64,000 nt of DNA from Aromatoleum toluclasticum ATCC 700605 (GCF_000378245.1 NZ_KB899491.1:372001-436000); one strand, 5' to 3'; positions 8,169 to 19,965 are shown, counted from the first letter of the stretch. The notes: a model not told the origin generated them from the letters alone. Numbers and translations: made by a program.

Positions 8169-9919
8169 GCAAACAGCGGACGGTGACCTTCAATCACAAC
8201 CCCTTGCTGCGGCACGGCCTGCCGACCTGGCGTCCGCGGGCCGTGATGCTGGCTCTGATGGCCTGCTCGCTGGCGCTGATCGGACGTTCGATGTACCTGC
8301 AGGGGGTCAATAACGAGTTCCTGCAGGCGAAGGGCGAGTCGCGCTACGCACGGGTGCTCGAGGTGCCGGCGACGCGCGGCCGCGTCACGGACCGCCATGG
8401 CGACATGCTGGCGGTGAGCACCCCGGTGCGTTCGATCTGGGCGATCCCCACCGACGTGAATCTCACTCCGCCGGACGCGCGCAAGCTCGCGGGCCTGCTG
8501 GAAATGGACGTCCAGGAACTCAACCGCCGTCTCGCCGCGGGTCGCGATTTCGTCTACCTGAAACGCCAGCTGTCGCCCGAGACTGCACAGCAGATCGCCG
8601 ACCTCAAGCTCGCCGGCATCCATCAGCAGCAGGAATACCGCCGCTACTATCCCGGCGGCGAGGTGATGGCTCACGTGCTGGGTTTTACCGGTGTCGATGA
8701 CAAGGGGCAGGAAGGCGTCGAGCTCGCGTTCGACGGCATCCTTGCCGGCAAGTCGGGCGCGCGGCGCGTTATCCGCGACCGTCGCGGGCAGATCATCGAG
8801 GACGTCGAGGCCATCCGTGCGCCGCGCGACGGGCAGGATCTCGCGCTGTCGATCGACGCCAAGATCCAGTACCTCGCTTATTCGGCGCTGCGCCAGGCGA
8901 TGCAGACGCACAAGGCGAAGGCCGGTGCGTCGGTGGTGCTCGATGCGCGCACCGGCGAGGTGCTGGCGCTGGTCAATGCGCCCACCTACAACCCGAACAA
9001 TCGCACGAATCTCAGCGGTGCACAACTGCGCAACCGTGTGCTCACCGACGTGTATGAGCCGGGCTCGATCATGAAGCCGTTCATCGTGAGCCTGGCTCTC
9101 GAGCGCGGCAAGGTGCAGCCCGGGACCATCATCGACACGTCTCCCGGTCGATTGACGATCGGCCGTGCGACGATTTCCGATTCGCACCGTCACGGCGCAT
9201 TGACGGTGGCACAGGTGATTCAGAAGTCGTCAAATATCGGCACGGTGAAGGTTGCGTTCAACTTCTCGCCCGACGAAATGTGGCGCCTTTACGACGACCT
9301 GGGTTTCGGCAAGCCGCTCAACCTCGGCTTCCCGGGCGAGGCGGGCGGGCGCCTGCGTCCGGCGAAGACGTGGAAGCCGATCGAGCAGGCGACGATGTCC
9401 TACGGCCACGGTATTTCCGTGAGCCTTATCCAGATGGCGCACGCTTACCTTGTGTTCGCTCGCGACGGCGAGTTGGTGCCCCTGTCGTTGACGCGCCTCG
9501 ATGCGCCACCGGTTGGCGGCAAGCATATTTTCTCGGCGGCGACGGCGCGCGACATGCGCGGGATGCTCGAACTAGCGTCCGGGCCGGGCGGCACGGCGCC
9601 GCAGGCGCAGATCGCCGGCTACCGCGTCGCGGGCAAGACCGGCACGGCAATCAAGCTGGATGGTGCGCACTACACCAACAAATATGTTTCGTCCTATGTC
9701 GGACTGGCTCCCGCCTCCGATCCGCGGCTTATCGTTGCCGTGATGATCGACGAACCCTCTGCGGGACAGTATTACGGCGGCGCAGTCGCGGCGCCCGTGT
9801 TTGCCCAGATTACTGAAGGAGCGCTACGCGCGCTCGGCGTGGCGCCCGACGCTCCGTTGGTGCCGCTGCAGCTCGCACAGAAGCAGGGGGCGGTTGTGCC
9901 TGTGCGGGAGCGCATGTGA
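8165..9919 (+). CDS. ftsI: Peptidoglycan D,D-transpeptidase FtsI (PBP3)
   Basis: FtsI cross-links septal peptidoglycan and works with FtsW. The 584-residue class B penicillin-binding protein has one membrane anchor (about residues 25-45), a pedestal domain, and a transpeptidase domain with catalytic S301 in SIMK, SSN at 355-357 and KTGT at 491-494. The start at 8165 gives [13 protein letters not shown]; the longer frame upstream overlaps ftsL and is not used. Confidence 0.96.
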   Translation: MSKQRTVTFNHNPLLRHGLPTWRPRAVMLALMACSLALIGRSMYLQGVNNEFLQAKGESRYARVLEVPATRGRVTDRHGDMLAVSTPVRSIWAIPTDVNLTPPDARKLAGLLEMDVQELNRRLAAGRDFVYLKRQLSPETAQQIADLKLAGIHQQQEYRRYYPGGEVMAHVLGFTGVDDKGQEGVELAFDGILAGKSGARRVIRDRRGQIIEDVEAIRAPRDGQDLALSIDAKIQYLAYSALRQAMQTHKAKAGASVVLDARTGEVLALVNAPTYNPNNRTNLSGAQLRNRVLTDVYEPGSIMKPFIVSLALERGKVQPGTIIDTSPGRLTIGRATISDSHRHGALTVAQVIQKSSNIGTVKVAFNFSPDEMWRLYDDLGFGKPLNLGFPGEAGGRLRPAKTWKPIEQATMSYGHGISVSLIQMAHAYLVFARDGELVPLSLTRLDAPPVGGKHIFSAATARDMRGMLELASGPGGTAPQAQIAGYRVAGKTGTAIKLDGAHYTNKYVSSYVGLAPASDPRLIVAVMIDEPSAGQYYGGAVAAPVFAQITEGALRALGVAPDAPLVPLQLAQKQGAVVPVRERM

Positions 9920-11424
9920 GCCTCGCACTCGCATCCGCGATCCTCGAACGCCTACACCAGGCCGGCGTCGCGCCGACCGGCATCACGGCGGACTCGCGCC
10001 GCGTGCAGGCTGGCGACCTGTTTGCCGCGTGGCCCGGGTTGAGCTCGGATGGACGCAAGTTCATCGGTGCCGCGGTCGAACGCGGCGCTGCCGCAGTATT
10101 GTGGGACGACCGCGGCGGATTCCGCGCGGAAGGGATGCCGGTGCCGGCAATTCCGGTCGCCGAACTGCGTAGCCTCGGGGGCTATTTCGCGCACCTGATT
10201 CATGGTTGCCCGTCCGACAGGCAGTGGGTCGTCGGAGTGACCGGCACCAACGGGAAGACCACCGTCACCCAGTGGCTGGCTGCCGCCCTTGCCCGCCTGG
10301 GCGAGAAATGCGGCGTGATCGGAACGCTGGGCAACGGCTTTCCGGGGCAGCTCGCCGATACGCTGAACACGACGCCGGATGCGCTCGAAGTTCACCGCGT
10401 GCTGGGTGACTTCCTGTCTGCGGGCGGGAGCGCGGCGACGATGGAAGTGTCGTCGATCGGCCTCGACCAGGAGCGCGTCAACGCCGTCGCTTTCGATGTC
10501 GCCGTGTTCACGAACCTGAGCCGCGACCATCTCGACTATCACGGCACGATGGAAGCCTACGGTGCCGCGAAAGCCCGGCTGTTCGATCAGCCCGGCCTGG
10601 GTTGCGCGGTGATCAATGTCGACGACGCCTTTGGCCTGGGGCAGGCGCGTCGTCTCGCCGGCTCAGGGCTGCCGGTGATCGGTTATACCCAGTCTGTCGC
10701 GGCGACGCCCGTGCAGGGCGTGCGCCTGCTGTGCGCGCAGGATGTCCGGATGTCGGCATCGGGCTTGCGCTTCGTCATGGCTCATGAAGGCGCACGGCGC
10801 GAACTGGACGTGCCTATGGTGGCACCGTTCAACGTGTCCAACCTGCTCGCGGTTGCCGGGGCGCTGCTCGCGCGCGGCTTGCCGCTGGACGAGATCGTGC
10901 ATGCGATCGCGCATCTGACGCCGCCGCAGGGGCGCATGCAGCTTGTGGGCGGTGTTGCCGAGCCGCTGGTCGTCGTCGATTACGCGCATACCCCGGACGC
11001 GCTGGCGAAAGTGCTCGAGTCCGTGCGCGCCACCGTCGCGACGCGTGGCGGGCGCCTCGTGTGCGTGTTCGGTTGCGGCGGCGACCGCGATCCGGGCAAG
11101 CGCCCGCTGATGGGCGAGGCCGCGCGGGACCGTGCAGATCGGGTGATCGTCACCAGCGACAATCCGCGTTCCGAGGATCCGGCGAAGATCATCGATGCCA
11201 TCATGCAGGGTGCGGGTTCGCAGGCCGAGCGGGTGGTCGACCGGGCGCAGGCGATCCGCATCGCGGTCGCCGAGGCCGGTGCCAACGATGTCGTCGTGCT
11301 CGCCGGCAAGGGGCATGAGCCCTATCAGGAGATCCTGGGCGTGCGTCTGCCCTTTTCGGATGTCGAGCAGGCGCACATCGCCCTGCGCGAATGGACCCTG
11401 GCCAGGGGGGCGGGCGCATGCTGA
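9916..11424 (+). CDS. murE: UDP-MurNAc-tripeptide synthetase (meso-DAP adding)
   Basis: MurE adds meso-diaminopimelate to UDP-MurNAc-L-Ala-D-Glu. The 502-residue protein has the ATP loop [10 protein letters not shown] (K114), TTPDALE, and the DNPRSEDP motif (D415-R418), which is diagnostic for enzymes that use meso-DAP rather than lysine. It starts with GTG overlapping the ftsI stop and overlaps murF by 7 nt. Confidence 0.96.
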   Translation: MSLALASAILERLHQAGVAPTGITADSRRVQAGDLFAAWPGLSSDGRKFIGAAVERGAAAVLWDDRGGFRAEGMPVPAIPVAELRSLGGYFAHLIHGCPSDRQWVVGVTGTNGKTTVTQWLAAALARLGEKCGVIGTLGNGFPGQLADTLNTTPDALEVHRVLGDFLSAGGSAATMEVSSIGLDQERVNAVAFDVAVFTNLSRDHLDYHGTMEAYGAAKARLFDQPGLGCAVINVDDAFGLGQARRLAGSGLPVIGYTQSVAATPVQGVRLLCAQDVRMSASGLRFVMAHEGARRELDVPMVAPFNVSNLLAVAGALLARGLPLDEIVHAIAHLTPPQGRMQLVGGVAEPLVVVDYAHTPDALAKVLESVRATVATRGGRLVCVFGCGGDRDPGKRPLMGEAARDRADRVIVTSDNPRSEDPAKIIDAIMQGAGSQAERVVDRAQAIRIAVAEAGANDVVVLAGKGHEPYQEILGVRLPFSDVEQAHIALREWTLARGAGAC

Positions 11425-12818
11425 GCCTCGCGGAAGCGGGACGACTCGCCGGATTCCGCGTGCTTGGCGACGCGACCTTCTCGTGCGTTGGCACCGACAG
11501 CCGGCGCATCCTGCCCGGCCAGCTGTTCGTCGCGCTGCGCGGCGAGCATTTCGACGGCCACGACTTCGTCGAGCAGGCCGCGGCGGCAGGTGCCGTTGCC
11601 GCGCTGGTCGATGAAGCATGGCAGCGCGAACATGAGGACGTCGAGTTTGCGCGCCTGGTCGTGAGCGATACCCGCATCGCGCTCGGTGCCCTCGCGGCGC
11701 ATTGGCGCAGCCGCTTCGACATCCCGCTGATCGGCGTGACCGGCAGCAACGGCAAGACCACGGTCAAGGAGATGTGCGCCGCGATCATGCGCGCCCAGGC
11801 CATGCATGACGGCCATGCAGCGGACTGCGTGCTCGCGACGGCCGGCAATCTCAACAACGACATCGGTCTGCCGCTGACCTTGCTCGAGTTGCGTGAGCAT
11901 CACCGTGCCGCGGTGATCGAGATGGGCATGAACCACCCGGGCGAGATCGGCTACCTGACTGCCCTTGCCCGACCGACCGTGGCGATCGTCACGAACGCCC
12001 AGCGTGCCCATCTGCAGGGCATGGGTTCGCTGGTCGGGATCGCGAAGGAGAAGGGTGCCATCTATGGCGGCCTGGGCGACAAGGGCATTGCCGTGGTGAA
12101 TGCCGATGATCCCCATTGCGCGCTGTGGCGGGAGCTGAACCGCGGACGCCCCGTAGTGACTTTCTCCGCCAGTCACGCGGCGGATGTGAACGCGAAGGCC
12201 GATTTTCACGGGCTCGGCGCCCGCCTCACGCTGACCACCTCGGCGGGCAGCGTCGAGTTCGACCTGCCGGTGCCGGGCGAGCACAACGTGCGCAACGCGG
12301 CGGGTGCCGCTGCGGCCTGCCTTGCCGCCGGTGCATCGCAGGCTGCGGTCGTCGAGGGGCTTTCCGGCTTCAGCGGGGCGCCGGGCCGCCTGCAGCGGCG
12401 TGCGGGTCTGAACGGAGCGCTGGTCATCGACGACACCTACAACGCGAATCCCGACTCGGTACGCGCGGCGATCGACGTTCTGGCCTCGACGGCCGGGCAT
12501 ACCGTACTGGTGCTGGGCGACATGGGCGAAGTCGGCACGACCAGCGCGCAACTGCACGACGAGGTCGGAGGCTACGCCAAGAGCAAGGGCGTGGATGAGC
12601 TCTACGCCCTGGGTGAAATGAGCGCGGTTGCAGCGCACAACTTCGGCGAAGGCGGGCAGAAATTCGCCACCGCCGAGGCTCTGCTGGCTGCGCTGGCGCC
12701 GCGACTCGATGCGAACACGGTGGTGCTGGTGAAGGGCTCCCGTTTCATGCGGATGGAGCGGGTGGCGAACGGGCTTGCGGCGGTGCACAATGGCGCCCCT
12801 TCACAGGAGTCTCATTAG
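11418..12818 (+). CDS. murF: UDP-MurNAc-tripeptide:D-Ala-D-Ala ligase
   Basis: MurF adds D-Ala-D-Ala and completes the pentapeptide precursor. The 466-residue product has the VGTDSRRILPGQLFVAL N-terminal substrate motif, the P-loop GVTGSNGKTT, EMGMNHPGEI, and the DDTYNANPDS motif typical of MurF. The start at 11418 (MLSLAEAGRLAG) fits the family. A start 27 bases upstream would be inside murE without added homology. Confidence 0.96.
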   Translation: MLSLAEAGRLAGFRVLGDATFSCVGTDSRRILPGQLFVALRGEHFDGHDFVEQAAAAGAVAALVDEAWQREHEDVEFARLVVSDTRIALGALAAHWRSRFDIPLIGVTGSNGKTTVKEMCAAIMRAQAMHDGHAADCVLATAGNLNNDIGLPLTLLELREHHRAAVIEMGMNHPGEIGYLTALARPTVAIVTNAQRAHLQGMGSLVGIAKEKGAIYGGLGDKGIAVVNADDPHCALWRELNRGRPVVTFSASHAADVNAKADFHGLGARLTLTTSAGSVEFDLPVPGEHNVRNAAGAAAACLAAGASQAAVVEGLSGFSGAPGRLQRRAGLNGALVIDDTYNANPDSVRAAIDVLASTAGHTVLVLGDMGEVGTTSAQLHDEVGGYAKSKGVDELYALGEMSAVAAHNFGEGGQKFATAEALLAALAPRLDANTVVLVKGSRFMRMERVANGLAAVHNGAPSQESH

Positions 12819-12821
12819 GCC

Positions 12822-13910
12822 ATGCTGCTCGAACTCGCCCTCTGGCTGGGTCAGGATATCCGCACCTTCAACGTGTTCGGCTACATCACGCTGCGCACGG
12901 TCCTTGCGGCGCTCACCGCGCTGATCATTTCCTTTGTCTTCGGTCCGTCGCTGATCCGCTGGCTGGCGGCGAAAAAGATCGGCCAGGCTGTGCGCGATGA
13001 CGGCCCGAAATCGCATCTCACCAAGGCCGGCACTCCCACGATGGGCGGCGCGCTGATCCTCATCGCGATCGCGGTCACGACGCTGATGTGGGGCGATCTG
13101 CGCAACCAGTACATTTGGGTGACACTGTTCGTCACGCTGGGCTTCGGCGCGGTCGGTTGGGTCGATGACTGGCGCAAGGTCGTGCGTCGCGACCCGAAGG
13201 GCCTGCCGAGCCGCTGGAAGTATCTGTGGACCTCTCTGATCGCGCTGGCCGCGGCGCTGTTTCTGGGGCTCACTGCGCACGAGCCGGCACAGACCGAACT
13301 GATCGTGCCCTTCTTCAAGGCCGTCTCGTACCCGTTGGGCATCTACGGTTTCATCGCGCTTTCGTACTTCGTCATCAATGGCACGAGCCACGCGGTGAAC
13401 CTCACCGACGGTCTCGACGGCCTCGCGATCATGCCGACCGTGATGGTCGCCGGCGCGCTCGCGATCTTCGCCTACGTCGCCGGCCATGCCGGTTTCTCGA
13501 AGTATCTCGGCGTGCCCTACATCAACGGTGCGGGTGAACTCGCCGTGTTCTGCGGCGCCTTGTGCGGGGCGGGCCTCGGCTTTCTGTGGTTCAACGCCTA
13601 CCCCGCGGAAGTCTTCATGGGCGACGTCGGCGCGCTGGCGCTGGGGGCCGCGCTGGGAACGGTTGCGGTCGTCGTGCGCCAGGAAATCGTGCTCTTCATC
13701 ATGGGTGGTCTCTTCGTTGCCGAGACGATGTCGGTGATGGCGCAGGTGTTGTACTTCAAGTACAGCGGCGGCAAGCGCATCTTCCGCATGGCGCCCCTGC
13801 ATCACCACTACGAACTGGGTGGCTGGAAGGAAACCCAGGTCGTGGTGCGCTTCTGGATCATCACGATCATGCTCGTGCTGTTCGGCCTTTCGACCCTGAA
13901 GCTGAGATGA
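12822..13910 (+). CDS. mraY: Phospho-MurNAc-pentapeptide translocase MraY
   Basis: MraY transfers phospho-MurNAc-pentapeptide to undecaprenyl phosphate, forming lipid I at the inner membrane. The 362-residue multi-pass protein has the KAGTPTMGG loop, the catalytic region [32 protein letters not shown] and the C-terminal [23 protein letters not shown] ribosome-binding site lies inside the end of murF. The gene ends in an ATGA overlap with murD. Confidence 0.96.
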   Translation: MLLELALWLGQDIRTFNVFGYITLRTVLAALTALIISFVFGPSLIRWLAAKKIGQAVRDDGPKSHLTKAGTPTMGGALILIAIAVTTLMWGDLRNQYIWVTLFVTLGFGAVGWVDDWRKVVRRDPKGLPSRWKYLWTSLIALAAALFLGLTAHEPAQTELIVPFFKAVSYPLGIYGFIALSYFVINGTSHAVNLTDGLDGLAIMPTVMVAGALAIFAYVAGHAGFSKYLGVPYINGAGELAVFCGALCGAGLGFLWFNAYPAEVFMGDVGALALGAALGTVAVVVRQEIVLFIMGGLFVAETMSVMAQVLYFKYSGGKRIFRMAPLHHHYELGGWKETQVVVRFWIITIMLVLFGLSTLKLR

Positions 13911-15304
13911 GCGCCGCATCCGACAAGCTCGTACTGGTTCTCGGGCTCGGCGAGTCCGGCCTGGCGATGGCGCAGTGGTGCGCACGGCAGGGTGCGCGCG
14001 TGCGCGTGGCCGACAGCCGCAGCGAGCCGCCGGGTCTCTCGGTGCTCAGGGCGAGCGTGCCGGCGGCCGAGATCGTCCTCGGCGAGTTCACGGACCGTCT
14101 TCTCGACGGCGTCGCGCGCATTGCGCTCAGTCCGGGCATCGACGCACGCACGCCGGTGCTTGTCGAGGCGCGTCGCCGCGGCATCGCGGTGGTCGGCGAG
14201 ATGACGCTGCTTGCCGACGCGCTCGCGGGGCTGGCGCGGGCCCGCACCCGAATCCTTGCGATCACGGGCACGAACGGCAAGACCACGACTACCGCGCTGA
14301 CGGCGGCGCTGTGCCGCGCGGCCGGACTGGATGCCGTCGCCGCGGGCAACATTAGCCCCGCCGCGCTGACCGTGCTCATGGAGCGGCTCGATCGCGGTGC
14401 TGCGCTCCCCGACTGCTGGGTGCTGGAGCTGTCGAGCTTCCAGCTCGAAACCACCGCCGGTCTGAATGCCGAAGGTGCGACGGTGCTGAACGTCACCGAC
14501 GACCATCTCGACCGCCACGGCGACCTCGACGGCTACGCGGCCGTCAAGGCGCGCATCTTCGACGGCGATGGCGTGCAGGTGCTCAACCGCCAGGACGCGC
14601 GCGTGATGGCGATGGCGCAATCCGGGCGGCGTGTCGTGTCCTTCGGCACGGACGCACCGGCGGGCCCCGACGATTACGGCATCGTCGCCGACGCGGAAGG
14701 TGCCGAATGGCTCGCCTGCGGCGGGCAGAGCCTGCTGCGTGTCGCCGAACTTCCGATCGCCGGTGCGCACAATGCGGCGAACGCCATGGCTGCACTGGCG
14801 CTCGCGCGCGCGATCGATCTTCCCTATCCGGCGCTGATCGCGGGCCTGAAGGCATTCCGCGGGCTGCCGCACCGCGTCGAGCCCGTTGCACGGCGGGCCG
14901 ACGGCGTGGTGTTCTACGACGATTCCAAGGGCACCAACGTGGGGGCGACGCTGGCCGCTCTGGAAGGACTGGGCCGGCGGGTCGTCCTGATCGCCGGCGG
15001 TGACGGGAAAGGGCAGGATTTTTCGCCGCTGCGCGAGGCCGTTGCGCGCCACGCGCGTGCCGTGATGCTCATCGGCCGCGACGCCGCACTCATCGATACG
15101 GCGCTGGCCGGTTCGGGCGTGCCGACCGAGCGTGTGGCAGACATGGATGCGGCCGTTGCCCGCGCCGCGGCGCTCGCGCAGCCGGGCGATGTCGTGCTGC
15201 TTTCGCCCGCCTGCGCAAGCCTCGACATGTTCCGAAATTATGCGCATCGCGCAGAAGTGTTCGTTGCCGCGGTGCTTCGTCAATCGGGGGTGAGCGCGAC
15301 ATGA
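13907..15304 (+). CDS. murD: UDP-MurNAc-L-Ala:D-Glu ligase
   Basis: MurD adds D-glutamate to UDP-MurNAc-L-Ala. The 465-residue product starts [21 protein letters not shown] and carries the P-loop [32 protein letters not shown] and the C-terminal [10 protein letters not shown] motif, all typical of MurD. The start overlaps the mraY stop, and the stop overlaps the ftsW start. Confidence 0.96.
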   Translation: MSAASDKLVLVLGLGESGLAMAQWCARQGARVRVADSRSEPPGLSVLRASVPAAEIVLGEFTDRLLDGVARIALSPGIDARTPVLVEARRRGIAVVGEMTLLADALAGLARARTRILAITGTNGKTTTTALTAALCRAAGLDAVAAGNISPAALTVLMERLDRGAALPDCWVLELSSFQLETTAGLNAEGATVLNVTDDHLDRHGDLDGYAAVKARIFDGDGVQVLNRQDARVMAMAQSGRRVVSFGTDAPAGPDDYGIVADAEGAEWLACGGQSLLRVAELPIAGAHNAANAMAALALARAIDLPYPALIAGLKAFRGLPHRVEPVARRADGVVFYDDSKGTNVGATLAALEGLGRRVVLIAGGDGKGQDFSPLREAVARHARAVMLIGRDAALIDTALAGSGVPTERVADMDAAVARAAALAQPGDVVLLSPACASLDMFRNYAHRAEVFVAAVLRQSGVSAT

Positions 15305-16533
15305 AATTCGTGTCGGCCCTGAGCGGCTGGATCACCTCGCGCAACGCCGGTGGCATCGGTTCGGACACGAGCCGCGCGGTCAATCGCCTGATGCGCCCGC
15401 AGACCCCCGCGCGCGACCTCGATCCGCTGCTGATCTGGTCCGCGGCCGCGCTGCTGCTCATCGGTCTCGTGATGGTCTATTCCTCGTCCATCGCGATCGC
15501 CGAAGGCAGCAAGTTCACCGGCTACCAGCAGTACTACTTCGTGATCCGCCACGCGATCTTCCTCGCGATCGGCGTGATCGGCGGCCTGACGGCCTTTCAG
15601 GTGACGATGCGCCAGTGGCAGCAGTTTGCGCCGCTGCTGTTCCTTGCCGGCCTCGCACTGCTGGTCGTGGTGCTGATCCCCGGGGTCGGTCGGGAAGTCA
15701 ATGGCGCGCAGCGCTGGCTGCCGCTCGGCCCGGTCAATCTGCAGCCCTCCGAGCTGATGAAGCTCTTCGCCGCGTTGTATGCAGCGGACTACACGGTGCG
15801 CAAGCTCCCGGACATGGGCAGCTTCCGCCGCGGCTTCCTGCCGATGGCGGTCACCATCGTTCTCGTCGGATTCCTGCTGCTGCGCGAGCCCGACTTCGGC
15901 GCCTTCGTCGTCGTCGCCGCGATCGCGTTCGGCGTGCTGTTCCTCGGCGGCATCAACGTGCGCGTGTTCGTGCTGCTTGCGATCGTCGCGGTGATCGGCC
16001 TCGCGTTGCTGGTCTGGCTCTCCCCCTACCGCCGGGACCGTCTGTTCGGCTTCATGGACCCGTGGCAGGACGCCTTCGGCAAGGGTTACCAGCTCTCGCA
16101 CGCACTGATCGCGTTCGGACGCGGCGAGTGGTTCGGCGTCGGCCTCGGCGCGAGCGTCGAAAAGCTCTTCTACCTGCCCGAAGCGCACACCGACTTCCTG
16201 CTTGCGGTGATCGCCGAGGAACTCGGTTTCGTTGGTGTACTGACCATCGTCGTGCTGTTCGCGATCCTCGTGCACCGCGCGATGCTCATCGGGCGCGAGG
16301 CGATCAAGCTCGAACGTTATTTCTCGGGCCTCGTGGCGATGGGTATCGGCCTGTGGATCGGCGTGCAGTCCTTCATCAACATGGGGGTGAATACGGGTTT
16401 GTTGCCCACCAAAGGGCTCACGCTCCCGATGATGAGCTTCGGCGGCTCGGGCATCGTCGCGAACTGTGTCGCGCTCGCGATCCTGCTGCGCGTTGACTGG
16501 GAGAACCGCCAAGTGATGCGGGGGCGCTCATGA
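15301..16533 (+). CDS. ftsW: Septal peptidoglycan polymerase FtsW
   Basis: FtsW is the SEDS-family glycosyltransferase that polymerises septal glycan with FtsI. The 410-residue protein has an N-terminal cytoplasmic tail of about 45 residues, then roughly ten membrane segments. SEDS motifs visible are VMVYSSS, the [17 protein letters not shown] region with its conserved acidic residue, [17 protein letters not shown], and the [21 protein letters not shown] stretch. It overlaps murD and murG by 4 nt each. Confidence 0.96.
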   Translation: MKFVSALSGWITSRNAGGIGSDTSRAVNRLMRPQTPARDLDPLLIWSAAALLLIGLVMVYSSSIAIAEGSKFTGYQQYYFVIRHAIFLAIGVIGGLTAFQVTMRQWQQFAPLLFLAGLALLVVVLIPGVGREVNGAQRWLPLGPVNLQPSELMKLFAALYAADYTVRKLPDMGSFRRGFLPMAVTIVLVGFLLLREPDFGAFVVVAAIAFGVLFLGGINVRVFVLLAIVAVIGLALLVWLSPYRRDRLFGFMDPWQDAFGKGYQLSHALIAFGRGEWFGVGLGASVEKLFYLPEAHTDFLLAVIAEELGFVGVLTIVVLFAILVHRAMLIGREAIKLERYFSGLVAMGIGLWIGVQSFINMGVNTGLLPTKGLTLPMMSFGGSGIVANCVALAILLRVDWENRQVMRGRS

Positions 16534-17600
16534 AGACGCTCCTCGTCATGGCCGGAGGCACGGGCGGTCACATCTTCCCCGGCATTGCCGTGGCGGAAGT
16601 GCTGCGCGCGCGCGGATGGCGCATCGTGTGGATGGGCAACCCCGACGGCATGGAGGCGCGCATCGTCCCGGAGCGGGGCTACGAGACCGCATGGGTGCGC
16701 TTCACCGCGCTGCGCGGCAAGGGCATCGTGCGCAAGCTACTGCTGCCGTTGAACCTGCTGCGCGGGTTCTGGCAGGCGCTGCGCGAACTGGGGCGCATCC
16801 GCCCCGACGTCGTGCTGGGCATGGGCGGCTACGTGACCTTCCCGGGCGGCATGATGGCCGCGCTCACGGGTCGTCCCTTGCTTCTGCACGAACAGAATTC
16901 GGTTGCGGGGCTTGCGAACCGCGTGCTCGCCGGTGTTTCTGACCGGGTTCTCGCCGGCTTCCCGAAGGTGCTGAAGAAGGCTGCCTGGGTCGGCAACCCC
17001 GTGCGTGCCGACATCGCGGCCGTCGCCGCACCTGCCGAGCGCTTTGCCGGCCGGAGCGGTGCGCTCAAGGTGCTGGTGGTCGGCGGCAGTCTGGGGGCTG
17101 CGGTCCTCAATGAAACGGTGCCGCAGGCGCTCGCGCGCATGAAGCCGGGCGAGCGCCCGCTCGTCACGCACCAGGCCGGCACGAAACAGATCGACGCGCT
17201 GCGCAGCGCCTACGCCGCGGCCGGCGTCGAGGGCGAGCTGCTGCCCTTCATCGACGACATGGCGACGAAATACGCCGAAGCCGATCTCGTCATCTGCCGC
17301 GCCGGTGCGCTGACCGTCGCGGAACTGGCGGCTGCGGGTGCCGCGAGCCTGCTGGTGCCGTTCCCGCATGCGGTGGACGATCACCAGACCGGCAACGCGC
17401 GCTTCCTCGCCGATCAGGGAGCGGCCTATCTGCTCCCGCAAACCGAACTCAACGCCGAGCGGCTGGCGGGCATCCTGGCGAGCCTCGATCGCACGCGCCT
17501 GCTCGACATGGCCACAAAGGCGCGCGCGCTGGCAAAGCCGAACGCCGCCGAGGCGGTCGCGAAAGTCTGCGAAGACCTCGCGGCCGGGAGAAAGCAATGA
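16530..17600 (+). CDS. murG: Lipid II synthase MurG
   Basis: MurG is a GT-B glycosyltransferase that transfers GlcNAc from UDP-GlcNAc to lipid I on the cytoplasmic face of the membrane. The 356-residue product has the N-terminal [15 protein letters not shown] loop, [21 protein letters not shown], and the donor-site region [16 protein letters not shown]. It is tightly coupled by 4-nt overlaps to ftsW and murC. Confidence 0.96.
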   Translation: MKTLLVMAGGTGGHIFPGIAVAEVLRARGWRIVWMGNPDGMEARIVPERGYETAWVRFTALRGKGIVRKLLLPLNLLRGFWQALRELGRIRPDVVLGMGGYVTFPGGMMAALTGRPLLLHEQNSVAGLANRVLAGVSDRVLAGFPKVLKKAAWVGNPVRADIAAVAAPAERFAGRSGALKVLVVGGSLGAAVLNETVPQALARMKPGERPLVTHQAGTKQIDALRSAYAAAGVEGELLPFIDDMATKYAEADLVICRAGALTVAELAAAGAASLLVPFPHAVDDHQTGNARFLADQGAAYLLPQTELNAERLAGILASLDRTRLLDMATKARALAKPNAAEAVAKVCEDLAAGRKQ

Positions 17601-19012
17601 AGCACAAAGTCAAGCGCATCCATTTCGTCGGCATCGGCGGCGCCGGCATGAGCGGCATTGCCGAGGTGCTGGTCAATCTCGGCTACACCGTGAGCGGCTC
17701 GGATCTCGGCGAAAACGCAGCGACACGCCGCCTGCGCGCGCTCGGTGCGCATGTCGTTTCCGGCCACGCTGCCGAGAATGTTGCCCAGGCCGATGCCGTC
17801 GTGATCTCCACCGCGGTGCGCAACGACAACCCGGAAGTGACGGCCGCGCGAGCACGCCACATCCCGGTCGTGCCCCGCGCCCAGATGCTCGCCGAGCTGA
17901 TGCGCCTCAAGCAGGGCATCGCGATCGCGGGCACCCACGGCAAGACCACGACGACCTCGCTCGTCGCGAGCATCCTCGCGGAGGGTGGCCTGGACCCCAC
18001 TTTCGTGATCGGCGGCAAGCTCAATGCAGCCGGCGCGAATGCGCGTCTCGGCAAGGGCGACTTCCTGGTCGCCGAGGCGGACGAGTCCGATGCCTCCTTC
18101 CTGCTGCTGACTCCTGTGATCTCGGTTGTCACGAACATCGACGCCGACCACATGGATACCTACGGACATGACTTCGCCCGCCTCAAGCAGGCCTTTGTCG
18201 ACTTCCTCCAGCACCTGCCGTTCTACGGCGTCGCGGTGCTGTGCGAAGACGACCCGCACGTGCGCTCGATCATGCCGCTGGTGTCGAAGCAGATCGTCCG
18301 CTACGGCCTGTCGGAGACCGCCAACATCCGCGCCGAGAACATCCGCGCCGAGAGCGGCCGCATGCTGTTCGACGCCGTGCGCGTGAACGGCACGACGAGC
18401 CGCCTGCCGATCGAGCTGAACTTGCCGGGCCTGCACAACGTGCTCAATGCGCTCGCCGCGATCGCCGTGGCGACCGAGGCGCAGGTGCCGGACGAAGCGA
18501 TCATCAAGGCGCTCGCCGAGTTCAAGGGCGTCGGGCGGCGATTCCAGCGCTACGGCGAGATTGCGTTGCGCGGCGAGGATGGCAGCGAGCGCGGCAGCTT
18601 CACCCTTATCGACGACTACGGCCACCACCCGGTCGAGATGGCCGCGACGCTTGCGGCCGCGCGGGGCGCGTTCCCCGGCCGCCGTCTCGTCCTTGCCTTC
18701 CAGCCGCACCGCTACACCCGCACGCGGGACTGTTTCGAAGACTTCGTGAAGGTCTTGTCGACCGTCGATGCCCTCCTGCTGGCGGAAGTGTATGCCGCTG
18801 GCGAGGCGCCGGTGGTCGCGGCGGACGGGCGCTCGTTGGCGCGTGCGATCCGCGTGTCGGGCAAGGTCGAGCCGGTCTTCGTCGAGGACATCGGCGACAT
18901 GCCCGCGACGATCCTCTCGGCTGCGCGCGACGGCGACGTGGTGATCACGATGGGGGCGGGCTCGATCGGCGCCGTGCCCGGAAAACTGGCGAACAACGAG
19001 GAAGTGGCGTGA
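17597..19012 (+). CDS. murC: UDP-N-acetylmuramate:L-alanine ligase
   Basis: MurC adds L-Ala, the first residue of the stem peptide. The 471-residue product has [17 protein letters not shown], the P-loop GTHGKTTTT (G112-K116), [10 protein letters not shown] and DDYGHHPVE. Bases 18323-18352 are a perfect tandem 15-bp duplication that encodes [10 protein letters not shown] in the middle domain, an in-frame five-residue repeat. murB is not found next to it or elsewhere in the window. Confidence 0.96.
   Translation: MKHKVKRIHFVGIGGAGMSGIAEVLVNLGYTVSGSDLGENAATRRLRALGAHVVSGHAAENVAQADAVVISTAVRNDNPEVTAARARHIPVVPRAQMLAELMRLKQGIAIAGTHGKTTTTSLVASILAEGGLDPTFVIGGKLNAAGANARLGKGDFLVAEADESDASFLLLTPVISVVTNIDADHMDTYGHDFARLKQAFVDFLQHLPFYGVAVLCEDDPHVRSIMPLVSKQIVRYGLSETANIRAENIRAESGRMLFDAVRVNGTTSRLPIELNLPGLHNVLNALAAIAVATEAQVPDEAIIKALAEFKGVGRRFQRYGEIALRGEDGSERGSFTLIDDYGHHPVEMAATLAAARGAFPGRRLVLAFQPHRYTRTRDCFEDFVKVLSTVDALLLAEVYAAGEAPVVAADGRSLARAIRVSGKVEPVFVEDIGDMPATILSAARDGDVVITMGAGSIGAVPGKLANNEEVA
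18323..18352 (+). repeat. Tandem 15-bp direct repeat inside murC
   Basis: The 15-mer aacatccgcgccgag occurs twice without a gap (18323-18337 and 18338-18352). The frame is kept and five codons (NIRAE) are doubled. Confidence 0.9.
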
Positions 19013-19965
19013 GCGGCGAAGTGATGGACAAGGCGGTGGTCGATCCGGCCATGCGTGCCAGATTCGGCAAGGTTGCGGTGCTGTTGGGCGGCACTTCGGC
19101 CGAAAGGGACGTTTCGCTGATGTCGGGCGGCGCCGTGCTCGCGGCCCTGCGTGCTGCGGGCGTCGATGCACATGGCTTCGACCCGGCCGAGCTCGACCTC
19201 CACGTTCTCAAGGAGCAGGGCTACGACCGCGCCTTCATCGCGCTGCACGGCCGCGGCGGCGAGGACGGCACGGTGCAGGGCATGCTGGAATTGCTCAAGA
19301 TCCCCTACACGGGCAGCGGCGTGATGGCGTCCGCGCTGGCGATGGACAAGTGGCGCACGAAGATGGTGTGGGCGGCCTGCGGCCTGCCGACCCCGCGCTA
19401 CGCGATCCTGAACGCCGATACCGATTGGGATGCGGTCGCGGCCGACCTGGGCCTGCCGATCTTCGTCAAGCCGGTGCATGAAGGTTCCAGCATGGGCGCG
19501 ACCAAGGTCACCGAGCCCGGCCAGCTGAGGGCCGCATGGGAGCTCGCGGCCCGCTACGACAATCTCGTGATCGCCGAGGAGTTCATCTCCGGTGCGGAAC
19601 TGACCGCGCCCTTCCTGCATGACCGGGCCCTGCCGCTGATCCGCATCGAAGCGCCCGGTGGCAACTACGACTACCAGAACAAGTACTTCACCGACGATAC
19701 GCGCTACCTGTGTCCCTGCGGGCTGCCCGCCGAGCAAGAGCAGGCCCTGCAGGCGTTGATCATGCAGAGCGCCCGCGTGCTCGGTTGCCGCGGCTGGGGC
19801 CGTGCCGACCTGATCCTGACCGAGGACGGACGCCCCTATCTACTCGAAATGAACACCAGCCCGGGCATGACCGGCCATTCGCTGGTGCCGATGGCGGCAC
19901 GCGTGGCTGGCATGGACTTCACCCAACTGTGTCTCGCGATCCTCGAGGATGCCCGCCTTGGCTGA
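19009..19965 (+). CDS. ddl: D-alanine:D-alanine ligase
   Basis: Ddl makes D-Ala-D-Ala for MurF. The product is an ATP-grasp enzyme of 318 residues from the GTG at 19009, which overlaps the murC stop, or 313 residues from the ATG at 19024. Motifs are [43 protein letters not shown] and [17 protein letters not shown]. The coupled GTG fits the pattern of the cluster, but the ATG cannot be excluded. Confidence 0.94.
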   Translation: MSGEVMDKAVVDPAMRARFGKVAVLLGGTSAERDVSLMSGGAVLAALRAAGVDAHGFDPAELDLHVLKEQGYDRAFIALHGRGGEDGTVQGMLELLKIPYTGSGVMASALAMDKWRTKMVWAACGLPTPRYAILNADTDWDAVAADLGLPIFVKPVHEGSSMGATKVTEPGQLRAAWELAARYDNLVIAEEFISGAELTAPFLHDRALPLIRIEAPGGNYDYQNKYFTDDTRYLCPCGLPAEQEQALQALIMQSARVLGCRGWGRADLILTEDGRPYLLEMNTSPGMTGHSLVPMAARVAGMDFTQLCLAILEDARLG

